Shown here one piece after another: positions 35,471 through 44,144 of a DNA stretch of 47,084 bases. The stretch's first letter is position 1; every line of letters begins with the position of its first letter. The stretch is taken from assembly GCA_029550925.1 (NCBI GenBank), contig JAKPGL010000059.1:1-47084 (forward strand), given 5' to 3'. This DNA comes from Planctomycetota bacterium (GTDB lineage: Bacteria > Planctomycetota > Planctomycetia > Pirellulales > Thermoguttaceae). Both the position numbers and the translations under genes were made by a program. The notes beneath the pieces are model-generated. The model ran no database searches and was not told where the DNA came from. It saw only the letters and a program-made list of their open reading frames with translations.

Positions 35471-36162
35471 GATTGCTTGGAATCACCGATCTGCACAACG
35501 CCGTAGGAATGCTGGACCGGATTCTCCAACAGGCTGGTCCTGTGGATCTGGTTCTGCTGGGCGGGGATATTACCAACTTTGGCGCCCCAGAACAGGCGCA
35601 GCAGATCGTCGCGCACGTTCTTCAATTGGGGTTTCAGGTCCTGGCGGTGGCCGGCAATTGCGATTCTGCAGAAATCGAACAACGCCTTCAGGAGTTGGGG
35701 GTCTCGCTTTACCGCCGAGCGGTCGTCCTAGGAGAGACGGCCTTTCAAGGCCTGTCGGCGATGCCCCCCTGGAAAAGCCGAATGTATCATTTCTCCGAAG
35801 ACCAGTTGGCCGATGATCTCCAGCAAGGGTATCGGGAACTCCAGCACTCCAAGGAGAGCGTGGGCGGTGCGGCCCCTTCGGAAAATTCGTCCTGGAAAAT
35901 CCATGTGGTTCTTTCTCACGTTCCGCCTCGGGATTGTAAACTAGATCGGACTTTCCTGGGCCGCCATGTGGGCAGCCTAGCCCTCCGACATTTCGTCGAT
36001 CAAGTCCAGCCGGATTTAGTCGTATGCGGCCATATCCATGAAGGCCGAGGTTTGGACCGCATTGGACGCACATGGATACTTAACTGCGGCGCCGCCTCCG
36101 GAGGAAGCTACGGAGTGGTGGAAATCGGCCCTGAACTTCGGATGGAACTCCGCCGGGTTTAA
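35467..36162 (+). CDS. Calcineurin-like metallophosphoesterase
   Basis: A 231-residue phosphoesterase. The five metal-binding blocks appear in order: GITDLHN, LLGGDITNFG, VAGNCD, LSHVPP and CGHIHEGRG, all with their Asp, His and Asn residues. Substrate is unknown; small proteins of this kind act on nucleotides or phosphodiesters. ATGA at 35467-35470 joins its start to the stop of RNase E/G, so translation is coupled and an RNA-linked role is plausible by context. The longer frame from 35410 is not needed. Confidence 0.88.
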   Translation: MRLLGITDLHNAVGMLDRILQQAGPVDLVLLGGDITNFGAPEQAQQIVAHVLQLGFQVLAVAGNCDSAEIEQRLQELGVSLYRRAVVLGETAFQGLSAMPPWKSRMYHFSEDQLADDLQQGYRELQHSKESVGGAAPSENSSWKIHVVLSHVPPRDCKLDRTFLGRHVGSLALRHFVDQVQPDLVVCGHIHEGRGLDRIGRTWILNCGAASGGSYGVVEIGPELRMELRRV

Positions 36163-36614
36163 ACCGAAACTTTCCCTCCCAAACCACATGGACTTCGCCA
36201 CATTTCCAAAAGGCCGATCGCTCCAGGGTATCCTTTTTCCTCAAGGAACCTTTTGGGGCTGCTCCCGCAGGGAGATCGAAGGATAGAAGAGTGGGAAAAT
36301 ATGCCGTTTTTCACTCGGTAAAATTGCACAAGGAATTTTCAGGTTGCGGAGATGGGCAGTTTAGGTAAAATAAAAGATTTGCGTAGAACCTCTAACAAAA
36401 TGGAACACTCGAAGGATCGACAAATCGTTCCTGCCAGGCATAGGTGGGTAGGAAAGATCGTTTTGTTAGAGGCTTGTTAAATATCCTCCGTGAGAATTAC
36501 TAGCCGCACGTACTGAACAGGAGCTTTCAGCAAACACACGAGAAGGACCGGTTTGAAAAAACTCCTTCGCCGTGTTAGGCTAACCTTTTCCCTATCGGGA
36601 GGCATGGGTAAGCC
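36163..36614. other. Intergenic region with hairpin element
   Basis: No supported gene. It contains the 84-base hairpin element at 36389-36472 and the GGGAGG ribosome site (36598-36603) for the following gene. A frame from 36553 to 36771 overlaps that gene out of frame and is not supported. Confidence 0.5.
36389..36472. repeat. 84-base hairpin element, family CCTCTAACAAAA
   Basis: CCTCTAACAAAA (36389-36400) is the perfect reverse complement of TTTTGTTAGAGG (36461-36472). Inner arms ATCGTTCCTGCC and GGTAGGAAAGATCG also pair in part. Ends are the same as at 22514-22591. Confidence 0.75.
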
Positions 36615-39600
36615 GTGGGACATCTGGATTATTTACCTGGAACCTTTTTCGGCCCTTCCAATTTGGTGGCCCTGGTGCAACATCGGGCAATGCACCAGCC
36701 GGACGACATTGCATTCACCTACCTGGTGGATGGTGAAATGCAGGAAGTCCATATTACGAACCGAGAATTAGATCGGCAGGCGAGGGCCATTGGCGCCTGG
36801 TTACAACAGCATGGATTGGTAGGGGAACGAGCGTTGTTGTTGTATCCGGCGGGGCTGGAGTTCATTGCCGCCTTTTTCGGCTGCCTCTATGGGGGGGTAG
36901 TGGCCGTCCCGGTCTATCCGCCCCGAAGAAACCGGTCTTTGGCCCGTATTCAGGCCATTGCGAATGATGCGGAAGCGAAGGTGGCCTTGACGACTCAGGC
37001 TGTCCTAGAGTTGGTTCGTCCGATCGTCGAAGAAACCCCGGATCTGAAAAGATTGACCTGGCTGGCCACCTGCCAAGTTCCGCCGCAAATGGCCGACCAG
37101 TGGGAAACGCCCGATGTGCATGGCGATACGCTGGCGTTTCTGCAATACACCTCCGGGTCCACGGGCGTCCCGAAAGGGGTGATGCTCAACCATGCCAGCC
37201 TTCTGCACAATTCCGCTTTGATTGCCTATGCCTTTGAGCATACCCGATCCGGTATCGGGGTGTTTTGGCTTCCTAGTTATCACGATATGGGCCTGATCGG
37301 CGGGATTCTCCAGCCGCTTTACATGGGGCGGCCCAATATTCTGATGTCGCCAATGGCTTTCCTGCAACGGCCTTATCGTTGGCTGGCCGCCATCTCTCGA
37401 TATGGAAGCCAAATCCGGGGTACGGTAACCAGCGGGGGCCCCAATTTCGCCTATGATCTATGTGTACAAAAAATCACTCCAGAACAGCGAAAATCTTTGG
37501 ATTTGAGTAAATGGGGCGTCGCCTTCAATGGGGCCGAGCCGGTTCGGGCGGAAACAATCCAGCGGTTCTGCGAGGCGTTTGCCCCGTGCGGGTTTCGACC
37601 GGAGGCGTTTTATCCGTGTTACGGCCTGGCGGAAGCCACCCTGATCGTCTCCGGCGGATACGCCAAAGAACCGCCCGTGATCCGTTCTTATGACGCCGAA
37701 CTGCTTGCGATGGGAAAAGTCTCCCCCCGTCCGAAGGGTTCTGCCGGGGCGCATTCTTTGGTCGGCTGCGGCAGCGCCCTGCTGGACCAACGGATCGTCA
37801 TTGCCGACCCAGACACCATGACCACCGCCCCGCCCGGTACGGTGGGCGAAATCTGGGTTCAGGGGCCAAGTGTGGCTTTGGGATATTGGGGCCACCCCGA
37901 AGCCACCCAAACCACCTTCCAAGCCTACCTGAAAGACACCGGCGACGGCCCCTACCTGCGGACCGGCGATTTGGGCTTCGTCGAGAATGGAGAACTTTTC
38001 ATCACCGGCCGATTGAAAGACTTGATCATTATCCATGGGCTAAATCACTATCCCCAAGATATTGAACTCACCGTCCAGCATTCCCACCCCCGACTCCGTC
38101 GAGATTGCGGCGCCGCGTTCACTGTGGAAGTCGATGGCCAGGAAAAGCTGGTGATCGTCCAGGAAGTCGAACGTCGTAAACAAGGCCATTGGGAAGAAAT
38201 CTTTCAAGCCATCCGTCGAGCGGTCGCCAAAGAACATGACCTAGTCGTCCAGTCCATCCTGCTGCTTCGGGCCGGCAGCATCCCCAAAACTTCCAGCGGA
38301 AAAATCCAGCGCCATGCCTGCCGAGACGGCTATCTTCACAATACCTTGGAAGTGGTAGCCCGATGGGACGCTCCGGCGATGGCGGAAACGCCTTCCTCAA
38401 CTCTGTCAGAAGCAAGACCTTCGCTTGCCTTGGCGGTTGGCTCAGAGGGGGGCGCAGCGGCGGCGGCTGACGCATCGCCTGCTGGCGTTATACCAACCTC
38501 CCTTGGTTCTTGCAGCCCCCGGGCTGGGGCAGGCGTCTTCCGAGGCGGGTCGGAGAATGCGCCGGTCGAATCGGCGTCTGTTCCAGACGCCTGGCAAGAG
38601 GGAGGCAATGGGGCGCCCACGAAGTCTGCTACCCGGCCCGTCGATCCTGCCGCCCGCCAACGCGTCATCCAGACCGTGCTTGAGGAAGTCCGCCGCGTCG
38701 CCCGAGAACGGGCCGACGGACTTACCCTGGATAGCTCCATCCTGGACCTCGGCATGGACTCCATCGAACGGATGGAAATCGTCGCCTCGTTGGAAGAGCG
38801 GTTCGGGGGCCGATTCCCGCCGGAAATCCTGCCCGATCTGATTACTTGCCGACAAGTGGTCGAGGCGGTGGAAACCTATCTCGGCGTAGAACCCCGTTCC
38901 CTGAAAACCGCCCCTCCGGATGTCCACATTCCAGAGGAGTATTACCGGTTCGAACGATTTCCCGAATATCTTAAACTCCAAGAAAATTTCCAGCGGTTGG
39001 AAGCCTTGGGAGGCGGCAACCCCTATTTTACCGTACACGAAGGGATCACCAACGACCGAACCATCATCGGCGGGCGCGAGTACATCAACTACTCCAGCTA
39101 CAACTACATCGGGGCCTCCGGCGATCCCGAGGTGATCCGGGCGGCACAAGAAGCGGCGGCCAAATATGGAACTAGTGTGTCGGCCAGCCGACTGGTCTCC
39201 GGCGAAAAGCCAATCCACCGCCAGCTCGAACAGGGTATCGCCCGGCTGCTGGGTGTCGAAGACGCGATCGTATTTGTTGGCGGCCATTCGACCAACGAAA
39301 CGGTCATCGGCCATCTGTTCGGCCCAGGCGACCTGATTTTGCACGACGCCCTGGCCCACAACAGTATCTTGCAAGGGTCGATCCTGTCCGGCGCCCGACG
39401 TCGGCCGTTCCCTCACAACGACTGGCAAGCCGCCGACGAAATCCTCCGTCGCTACCGCCATGAATATCGCCGTGTGCTTCTGGTCATTGAAGGCGTCTAT
39501 AGTATGGACGGCGATATTCCTGATCTGCCTCGGTTCATCGAGGTGAAAAATCGGCATAAAGCCTTGTTGATGATCGACGAGGCCCACTCGATAGGGACCA

Positions 39601-40160
39601 TCGGCCCCCGAGGTCGGGGAATCAGCGATTACTTCGGCGTCCCCGCCCCAGAAGTCGAAATCTGGATGGGGACCTTGAGCAAGACCTTTGGCAGTTGTGG
39701 CGGCTACATTGCCGGCGCCAAGGCCCTGGTCGAATATCTGAAATACACGGCGCCGGGATTCGTCTATAGTGTGGGGATGCCGCCGCCGGCCGTTGCCGCC
39801 GCTTTGGCCGCCCTCCATATCCTCGAAACCCAGCCCGAACGCACCCATCGGCTCCAACAGCGGGCCCGATTGTTCCTCGATTTGGCCAAACAACGAGGTC
39901 TGAATACAGGAACCAGTCGGGATTCGCCGGTTGTACCGGTTATTTTAGGCAATTCGGTCCATTCCCTGTTGCTTTCTCGGGCGCTGCGAGACCGTGGGAT
40001 CAACGTCCAGCCGATCCTTTACCCGGCGGTAGAGGAAAGTGCGGCCCGATTGCGATTTTTCCTCACCTGTCTGCACACCGAAGAACAAATTCGCTATACT
40101 ATCGACGCTGTTTGCGAAGAATTGGAAAAGATTCGAGCTGGACGTTTGCACGACCGATAA
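36615..40160 (+). CDS. Fusion: fatty-acyl-AMP ligase, acyl carrier protein, alpha-oxoamine synthase
   Basis: An 1181-residue three-part enzyme. About residues 1-585 are a fatty-acyl-AMP ligase: P-loop YTSGSTGVPKG from 178, YGLAEATLIVSGG, and the closing GKIQRHACRDGYL. A low-complexity linker (595-675) follows. About 675-765 are an acyl carrier protein with phosphopantetheine site Ser716 (LGMDSIERM). About 775-1165 are a PLP-dependent alpha-oxoamine synthase with Lys1023 in GTLSKTFGSCGGYIAG and DEAHSIGTIG. The order implies: activate a fatty acid, load it on the carrier, condense it with an amino acid to an amino ketone, as serine palmitoyltransferase does in sphingolipid synthesis. The amino acid and product are unknown. 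The start is GTG at 36615 with GGGAGG 12 bases upstream; a nearer ATG is out of frame. Confidence 0.9.
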   Translation: MGHLDYLPGTFFGPSNLVALVQHRAMHQPDDIAFTYLVDGEMQEVHITNRELDRQARAIGAWLQQHGLVGERALLLYPAGLEFIAAFFGCLYGGVVAVPVYPPRRNRSLARIQAIANDAEAKVALTTQAVLELVRPIVEETPDLKRLTWLATCQVPPQMADQWETPDVHGDTLAFLQYTSGSTGVPKGVMLNHASLLHNSALIAYAFEHTRSGIGVFWLPSYHDMGLIGGILQPLYMGRPNILMSPMAFLQRPYRWLAAISRYGSQIRGTVTSGGPNFAYDLCVQKITPEQRKSLDLSKWGVAFNGAEPVRAETIQRFCEAFAPCGFRPEAFYPCYGLAEATLIVSGGYAKEPPVIRSYDAELLAMGKVSPRPKGSAGAHSLVGCGSALLDQRIVIADPDTMTTAPPGTVGEIWVQGPSVALGYWGHPEATQTTFQAYLKDTGDGPYLRTGDLGFVENGELFITGRLKDLIIIHGLNHYPQDIELTVQHSHPRLRRDCGAAFTVEVDGQEKLVIVQEVERRKQGHWEEIFQAIRRAVAKEHDLVVQSILLLRAGSIPKTSSGKIQRHACRDGYLHNTLEVVARWDAPAMAETPSSTLSEARPSLALAVGSEGGAAAAADASPAGVIPTSLGSCSPRAGAGVFRGGSENAPVESASVPDAWQEGGNGAPTKSATRPVDPAARQRVIQTVLEEVRRVARERADGLTLDSSILDLGMDSIERMEIVASLEERFGGRFPPEILPDLITCRQVVEAVETYLGVEPRSLKTAPPDVHIPEEYYRFERFPEYLKLQENFQRLEALGGGNPYFTVHEGITNDRTIIGGREYINYSSYNYIGASGDPEVIRAAQEAAAKYGTSVSASRLVSGEKPIHRQLEQGIARLLGVEDAIVFVGGHSTNETVIGHLFGPGDLILHDALAHNSILQGSILSGARRRPFPHNDWQAADEILRRYRHEYRRVLLVIEGVYSMDGDIPDLPRFIEVKNRHKALLMIDEAHSIGTIGPRGRGISDYFGVPAPEVEIWMGTLSKTFGSCGGYIAGAKALVEYLKYTAPGFVYSVGMPPPAVAAALAALHILETQPERTHRLQQRARLFLDLAKQRGLNTGTSRDSPVVPVILGNSVHSLLLSRALRDRGINVQPILYPAVEESAARLRFFLTCLHTEEQIRYTIDAVCEELEKIRAGRLHDR

Positions 40161-40181
40161 TTTCTAGTTACAATAAAAGAA

Positions 40182-40205
40182 ACGCTGGCAGATGGGCGCC
40201 AGCGT
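40182..40205 (+). terminator. Hairpin after the fusion gene
   Basis: ACGCTGGC (40182-40189) pairs with GCCAGCGT (40198-40205) over eight bases. It lies 22 bases past the stop. No T run follows, so it may be a weak terminator or an RNA end structure. Confidence 0.4.
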
Positions 40206-40223
40206 GGTAGGAGCGGCCGCCGG

Positions 40224-40550
40224 ATGCCAGCCCCGGCGCCATATCCCGCCTCAGAAGCGATCCCCTCGCTTTGGCTGGTTGCGCCGCTCCGAAAAAGGTC
40301 ATCGGCTGGCTTCCGGTTCGTTGCAGAGGTAACTCGATTGCTCACCGAGCAAGAAGTCGCACGCAGTTGGAGGAACCTGTTTAATTCCCCTGACTTCGGA
40401 GAGGAGACCTTCCGAAAAGCCGAACGGCTGCTCGAAGAACTCCGTCCGGAAAGTCCCCTACGGCATCGGCTAGCCCAAGAACTGGCCGAACTGCGAAAAA
40501 TCCGGGCGCAACGCAAAAAATCAGCAGCCCGGCAAAAAGTCTCCCACTAA
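40224..40550 (+). CDS. Small hypothetical protein
   Basis: A 108-residue product with no family I recognise. The C-terminal half is highly charged and helical (about residues 50-105: FRKAERLLEELRPESPLRHRLAQELAELRKIRAQRKK), suggesting a small nucleic-acid- or protein-binding helical hairpin. No ribosome site precedes the ATG at 40224; a downstream start is possible. Codon use in the second half resembles genuine genes here. It sits alone between the fusion gene and mutS. Confidence 0.5.
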   Translation: MPAPAPYPASEAIPSLWLVAPLRKRSSAGFRFVAEVTRLLTEQEVARSWRNLFNSPDFGEETFRKAERLLEELRPESPLRHRLAQELAELRKIRAQRKKSAARQKVSH

Positions 40551-40790
40551 TCCCCGAAGCGTTCCTCCCTGTTCTCGTATCTGCAAACAGGTGCACCCTG
40601 TTTGCGAAAATTTCCATTGTTTTTTACGACCCTCCTAGATGAAAGGGCCTCCATGTTGGGGCCCTTTGTTTTTTTCCCGTACCCATTCCGCGGTCGCGTC
40701 TTCGGTGCTCCATTCCCTATCCCCTACTCCCAACTTCCAACCTGCTTGCAACCGCTGGCCCCTTGAGCACGTGGCGTCCGATTTGCTAGC

Positions 40791-43538
40791 ATGGACAGTA
40801 TGCATGGGGTGCATGAATCACTGACGCCAATGATGCGGCAATATCAGGAGGCCAAGCGGGCCTGCGGGGATGCTCTGCTCCTTTTTCGGATGGGGGATTT
40901 TTACGAGCTTTTTTATGAGGACGCCAAAACCGCCGCTCGTCTTTTGAACCTGGCCCTGACAAGCCGAGATAAAGGCGAAAATGCCGTCCCCATGGCCGGT
41001 TTCCCCCATCATCAGTTGGATCATTACCTGGCCAAGCTCATCGCGGCCGGGATGCGGGTGGCCGTCTGCGAACAGGTCGAAGACCCCAAATTGGCCAAGG
41101 GCCTGGTCCGCCGGGAAATCACCCGGGTGGTAACGGCCGGCACAGTTACCGAAGAGACGCTGCTGGACCCCCGGTCGAGCAATTATCTGGCGGCGATTTG
41201 TCCTGGGGAACTGGCTGGTTTGGCCTGGGTGGATCTTTCGACCGGTCGGTTCCAGGCCGCCGCTTTTCCCCCGGCGGAACTGCCGGACCAATTGGCCCGC
41301 ATTGGGCCGTCGGAGTGTCTGGTGGCCGAGGGGGCGTCGGCCCCACCGGCGGTAGGTCAGGACCGGATGATGCTAACGCGTCGGCCGCCCTGGGCCTTCA
41401 ACTGGGAGACCGCCTCCCAGGTGCTCCGGAAACATTTCGGCGCCCATAGTCTGGAGGGCTTCGGGTTCGGCGACAGCGCGGAAGATCGGCAGGCCATCCG
41501 CGCCGCCGGCGCCATCCTGGACTATCTCACGGAGACGCAGAAAACCTCGCTGGCCCATCTGGATCGACTGCTTCCGTACCGGCGGGGCAGTGCGTTAGAG
41601 ATCGACCAATCCACCCGCCGAAGCCTGGAGATTACCCGCACCTTGCGCGAAGGCCGACGGGAAGGCTCCTTGGCCGCCGTATTGGATCGCACCGTTACGC
41701 CGATGGGCGCTCGGCTGTGGGCCGAATGGCTCTCCGGTCCGCTCACGGACATCGCCGCCATCAACCAGCGACTGGATGCAGTCGAAGAACTGTTTCAGGA
41801 CGGCCGTCTGCGGGCCGAACTACGCGAAACATTCCAACGGGTCTATGACCTGGAGCGTCTCTTGGCCCGGATCACCACGGGGCGGGCCACCCCCAGGGAC
41901 CTGAGCTTCCTGGCCAAGACGCTGCGAATGCTGCCGGAGCTAAAGGCGAAACTGGCGGGCCGATCCAGTCGGCTTCTGCAGGAGATTGAATCGGCGATCG
42001 ACCCCTGCCCGGAGCTACGCACGGAGTTGGAAGCCGCATTGGTGGACGATTGTCCGTTGAGCAGCAAGGACGGCGGTTTCATCCGGCCTGGGTATTCCGC
42101 TCAGTTGGATGAATTGCGCGACCTGGCCCACGGCGGCAAACAATGGATCGCCCAGTATCAGGCCCAGCAGATCCAGCGGACCGGCATCCCCACGCTGAAA
42201 GTCGGCTTTAACAAGGTTTTCGGTTATTACATCGAGGTAACCAACACACACCGGGACAAAATCCCGGCCGATTACACCCGCAAACAGACGCTGAAAAATG
42301 CGGAACGCTATATCACGCCGGAACTGAAAGAGTATGAGGAGCGGGTGCTGACGGCCGACGAGAAGGCCCGGCAATTGGAGTATGCGCTTTTTTGCCAGTT
42401 GCGGGAGCGGTCGGCGTCGGCTCGCCCGCAGGTGCAACAAACCGCCGCCGCTTTGGCCCAACTGGATGTGCTGGCCGGCCTGGCGGAACTGGCTCGCCAG
42501 CGAAACTACTGCCGACCCCGCCTGGTCGAAGAACCGATCCTCATGATCCGAGACGGCCGCCACCCGGTCCTGGATATCCTGGAGCCGGAAGGCGCCTTCG
42601 TGCCCAACGACACCGAACTGGGCGGTGGTCTAGGCCAGGGCAAAACCATCGCCCTGGTAACAGGGCCGAACATGGCAGGTAAAAGTACGTACATTCGGCA
42701 GACGGCCCTGCTGGTGCTCCTGGCCCAGACGGGCAGCTTCATCCCGGCCAAGGAGGCAACCATCGGCGCAGCCGACCGGATTTTCGCCCGCGTCGGCGCA
42801 AGCGACGAACTGTCCCGCGGCCAAAGCACTTTCATGGTCGAGATGACCGAGACGGCCCGCATCTGCCACCTGGCCACCCGCCGAAGCCTGGTCGTGCTGG
42901 ACGAAATCGGTCGGGGTACCAGCACCTACGACGGCATTTCGCTGGCATGGGCCGTGGCCGAGTACTTGCATGATCGCATCGGGTGCCGGACGCTTTTTGC
43001 CACCCATTATCATGAACTGACCGACCTGGAACGAGTGCTGCCCGGAGTGATGAACCTGAACGTGGCGGTTCGGGAATGGCAAGACGAGGTGATCTTTCTG
43101 CACAAAATCCTGCCCGGTGCGGCGGATAAAAGCTACGGGATCCATGTGGCCCGATTGGCCGGGGTGCCTAAGCCGATCGTCGAACGGGCCAAAGACGTGC
43201 TGGTGCAATTGGAGGACGAGCGCTTGGCCGCCGAAGCCGGTGCATGGACATCCGAACATCAAGCCGACGCCTCGGTCGATATGCAACCAGCGGCCGCGAT
43301 CGGCGACCAAACCGCCGAAAGCCAATCCCGATCACCCATCGGCGTCCAGCGACGCTCGGAAACCGGCCGACGATCGTCAGCATCTGGGCGCACGGGCCGC
43401 TACGTGCAACTGACCCTCTTCCAGCCGATGGAACATCCGATGCTGGAAGAACTGCGCCAGCTAGACCTGGATAAATTGCCGCCCTTGGACGCCCTGGTGT
43501 GGCTCAAACGCTGGCAAGAGAAACTGAAACTAAGATAA
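40791..43538 (+). CDS. mutS: DNA mismatch repair protein MutS
   Basis: MutS finds mismatches and starts repair. The 915-residue product has the mismatch-probing Phe37-x-Glu39 in FRMGDFYEL, the connector, lever and clamp domains, and the ATPase with Walker A GPNMAGKST (625-633) and LDEIGRGTSTYDG. About residues 820-870 form an extra, hydrophilic stretch before the C-terminal helices. No clear ribosome site precedes 40791; Met4 is an alternative. The final 41 bases of homology (43489-43529) recur at 46878, and the reading ends here as KLKLR rather than KLK, suggesting the 3' end was replaced when a DNA segment inserted behind it. The protein itself looks intact. Confidence 0.95.
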   Translation: MDSMHGVHESLTPMMRQYQEAKRACGDALLLFRMGDFYELFYEDAKTAARLLNLALTSRDKGENAVPMAGFPHHQLDHYLAKLIAAGMRVAVCEQVEDPKLAKGLVRREITRVVTAGTVTEETLLDPRSSNYLAAICPGELAGLAWVDLSTGRFQAAAFPPAELPDQLARIGPSECLVAEGASAPPAVGQDRMMLTRRPPWAFNWETASQVLRKHFGAHSLEGFGFGDSAEDRQAIRAAGAILDYLTETQKTSLAHLDRLLPYRRGSALEIDQSTRRSLEITRTLREGRREGSLAAVLDRTVTPMGARLWAEWLSGPLTDIAAINQRLDAVEELFQDGRLRAELRETFQRVYDLERLLARITTGRATPRDLSFLAKTLRMLPELKAKLAGRSSRLLQEIESAIDPCPELRTELEAALVDDCPLSSKDGGFIRPGYSAQLDELRDLAHGGKQWIAQYQAQQIQRTGIPTLKVGFNKVFGYYIEVTNTHRDKIPADYTRKQTLKNAERYITPELKEYEERVLTADEKARQLEYALFCQLRERSASARPQVQQTAAALAQLDVLAGLAELARQRNYCRPRLVEEPILMIRDGRHPVLDILEPEGAFVPNDTELGGGLGQGKTIALVTGPNMAGKSTYIRQTALLVLLAQTGSFIPAKEATIGAADRIFARVGASDELSRGQSTFMVEMTETARICHLATRRSLVVLDEIGRGTSTYDGISLAWAVAEYLHDRIGCRTLFATHYHELTDLERVLPGVMNLNVAVREWQDEVIFLHKILPGAADKSYGIHVARLAGVPKPIVERAKDVLVQLEDERLAAEAGAWTSEHQADASVDMQPAAAIGDQTAESQSRSPIGVQRRSETGRRSSASGRTGRYVQLTLFQPMEHPMLEELRQLDLDKLPPLDALVWLKRWQEKLKLR
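43489..43529 (+). repeat. 41-base direct repeat, left copy (end of mutS)
   Basis: Identical to 46878-46918. It codes the last residues of MutS (ALVWLKRWQEKLK). Together the copies flank 3.35 kb of AT-richer DNA, as attachment sites would. Confidence 0.9.
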
Positions 43539-43706
43539 GTCTCCGGACACTGTTAGATTTTCAAGTTTTCCAATCTTCACTATCTTAACAGGACAGAAGA
43601 TTGAGTCCTTTTGCGATCCCCCTTTCTTGGGGGGGGTAGACAAAAAGAGATACTAACTGGATTTTTGCAAAATGGGCTTGTTCAGGTGTTCGTACACTGA
43701 ACAGGT

Positions 43707-43734
43707 CCCTCAAAAATCCCGTGATTTTTGAGGG
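43707..43734. terminator. Perfect 11-base-pair hairpin
   Basis: CCCTCAAAAAT, loop CCCGTG, ATTTTTGAGGG. Reading rightward the second arm itself carries five T before GAGGG; it could end mutS transcription, though no T run follows the stem. Confidence 0.4.
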
Positions 43735-43960
43735 TCGGTAGTGTACAAGATCGGTGGAAATCCCACTGGAGTTTACCCAGTGTGGGATGATCGCCAAATA
43801 CCGGGCAGAAGCTAAAATTCGCTCATCTTTCGGGTTACCGCCGGGATGTCGTCCGTGCTAGCACTCCAGCGGGTTGGTACGATCCGAGCTGGGCGGTCCA
43901 AAGCGACCTAACCTGGTCAATCGCTGTAAATTCCGGCCAATTCGCACATCCCCACGAAAT

Positions 43961-43980
43961 CAACTCTGGGTAAACTCCAG
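43961..43980. repeat. 20-base repeat shared with 138-157
   Basis: CAACTCTGGGTAAACTCCAG, identical to 138-157, ends 12 bases before the -35 box of the island promoter. AAACTCCAG recurs at 43997-44005 inside the promoter spacer, and its inverse lies at 43768-43776. This arrangement would suit an operator, but no regulator gene is identified. Confidence 0.6.
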
Positions 43981-43991
43981 AAATCCCAAAG

Positions 43992-44020
43992 TTGCAAAAC
44001 TCCAGATACTAACATATAAT
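43992..44020 (+). promoter_or_regulatory. Sigma-70-type promoter of the island operon
   Basis: TTGCAA (43992-43997), a 17-base spacer, and a perfect TATAAT (44015-44020). Transcription should start near 44027, about 118 bases before the first gene. The spacer holds AAACTCCAG, so a protein binding that motif would block the polymerase. Confidence 0.75.
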
Positions 44021-44144
44021 AATTGGCGAATTCTTTAGGAGAACCAGAACGTCCCCAGGAGATAGTGATAGCATAGCAGAATTGGATGAAAATTTGTTGG
44101 GTAATTGGTTTTCTCGGTTCTCTCTGGTCAGAAGGAGAAACGTT

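Larger units (their letters stand above)
43539..44144. other. Structured noncoding region at the left of the island
   Basis: About 600 bases without a supported gene but with successive strong hairpins: CCCCC/GGGGG (43617-43632), TGTTCAG-TGT / ACA-CTGAACA (43679-43703), CCCTCAAAAAT / ATTTTTGAGGG (43707-43734), GTACACT / AGTGTAC enclosing the last (43692-43746) and ATCCCA..CTGG / CCAG..TGGGAT (43762-43787). A promoter follows at 43992. The row could be a structured RNA, a recombination site, or a transcription block between mutS and the island genes. Confidence 0.55.

Noticed and set aside
36553-36771. 72-codon frame overlapping the start of the fusion gene
   Set aside because: Out of frame with a protein of clear homology; composition is untypical (many Trp and Cys).
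38442-39893. 483-codon minus-strand open frame opposite the fusion gene
   Set aside because: Shadow of the ACP and synthase coding region with no recognisable domain.
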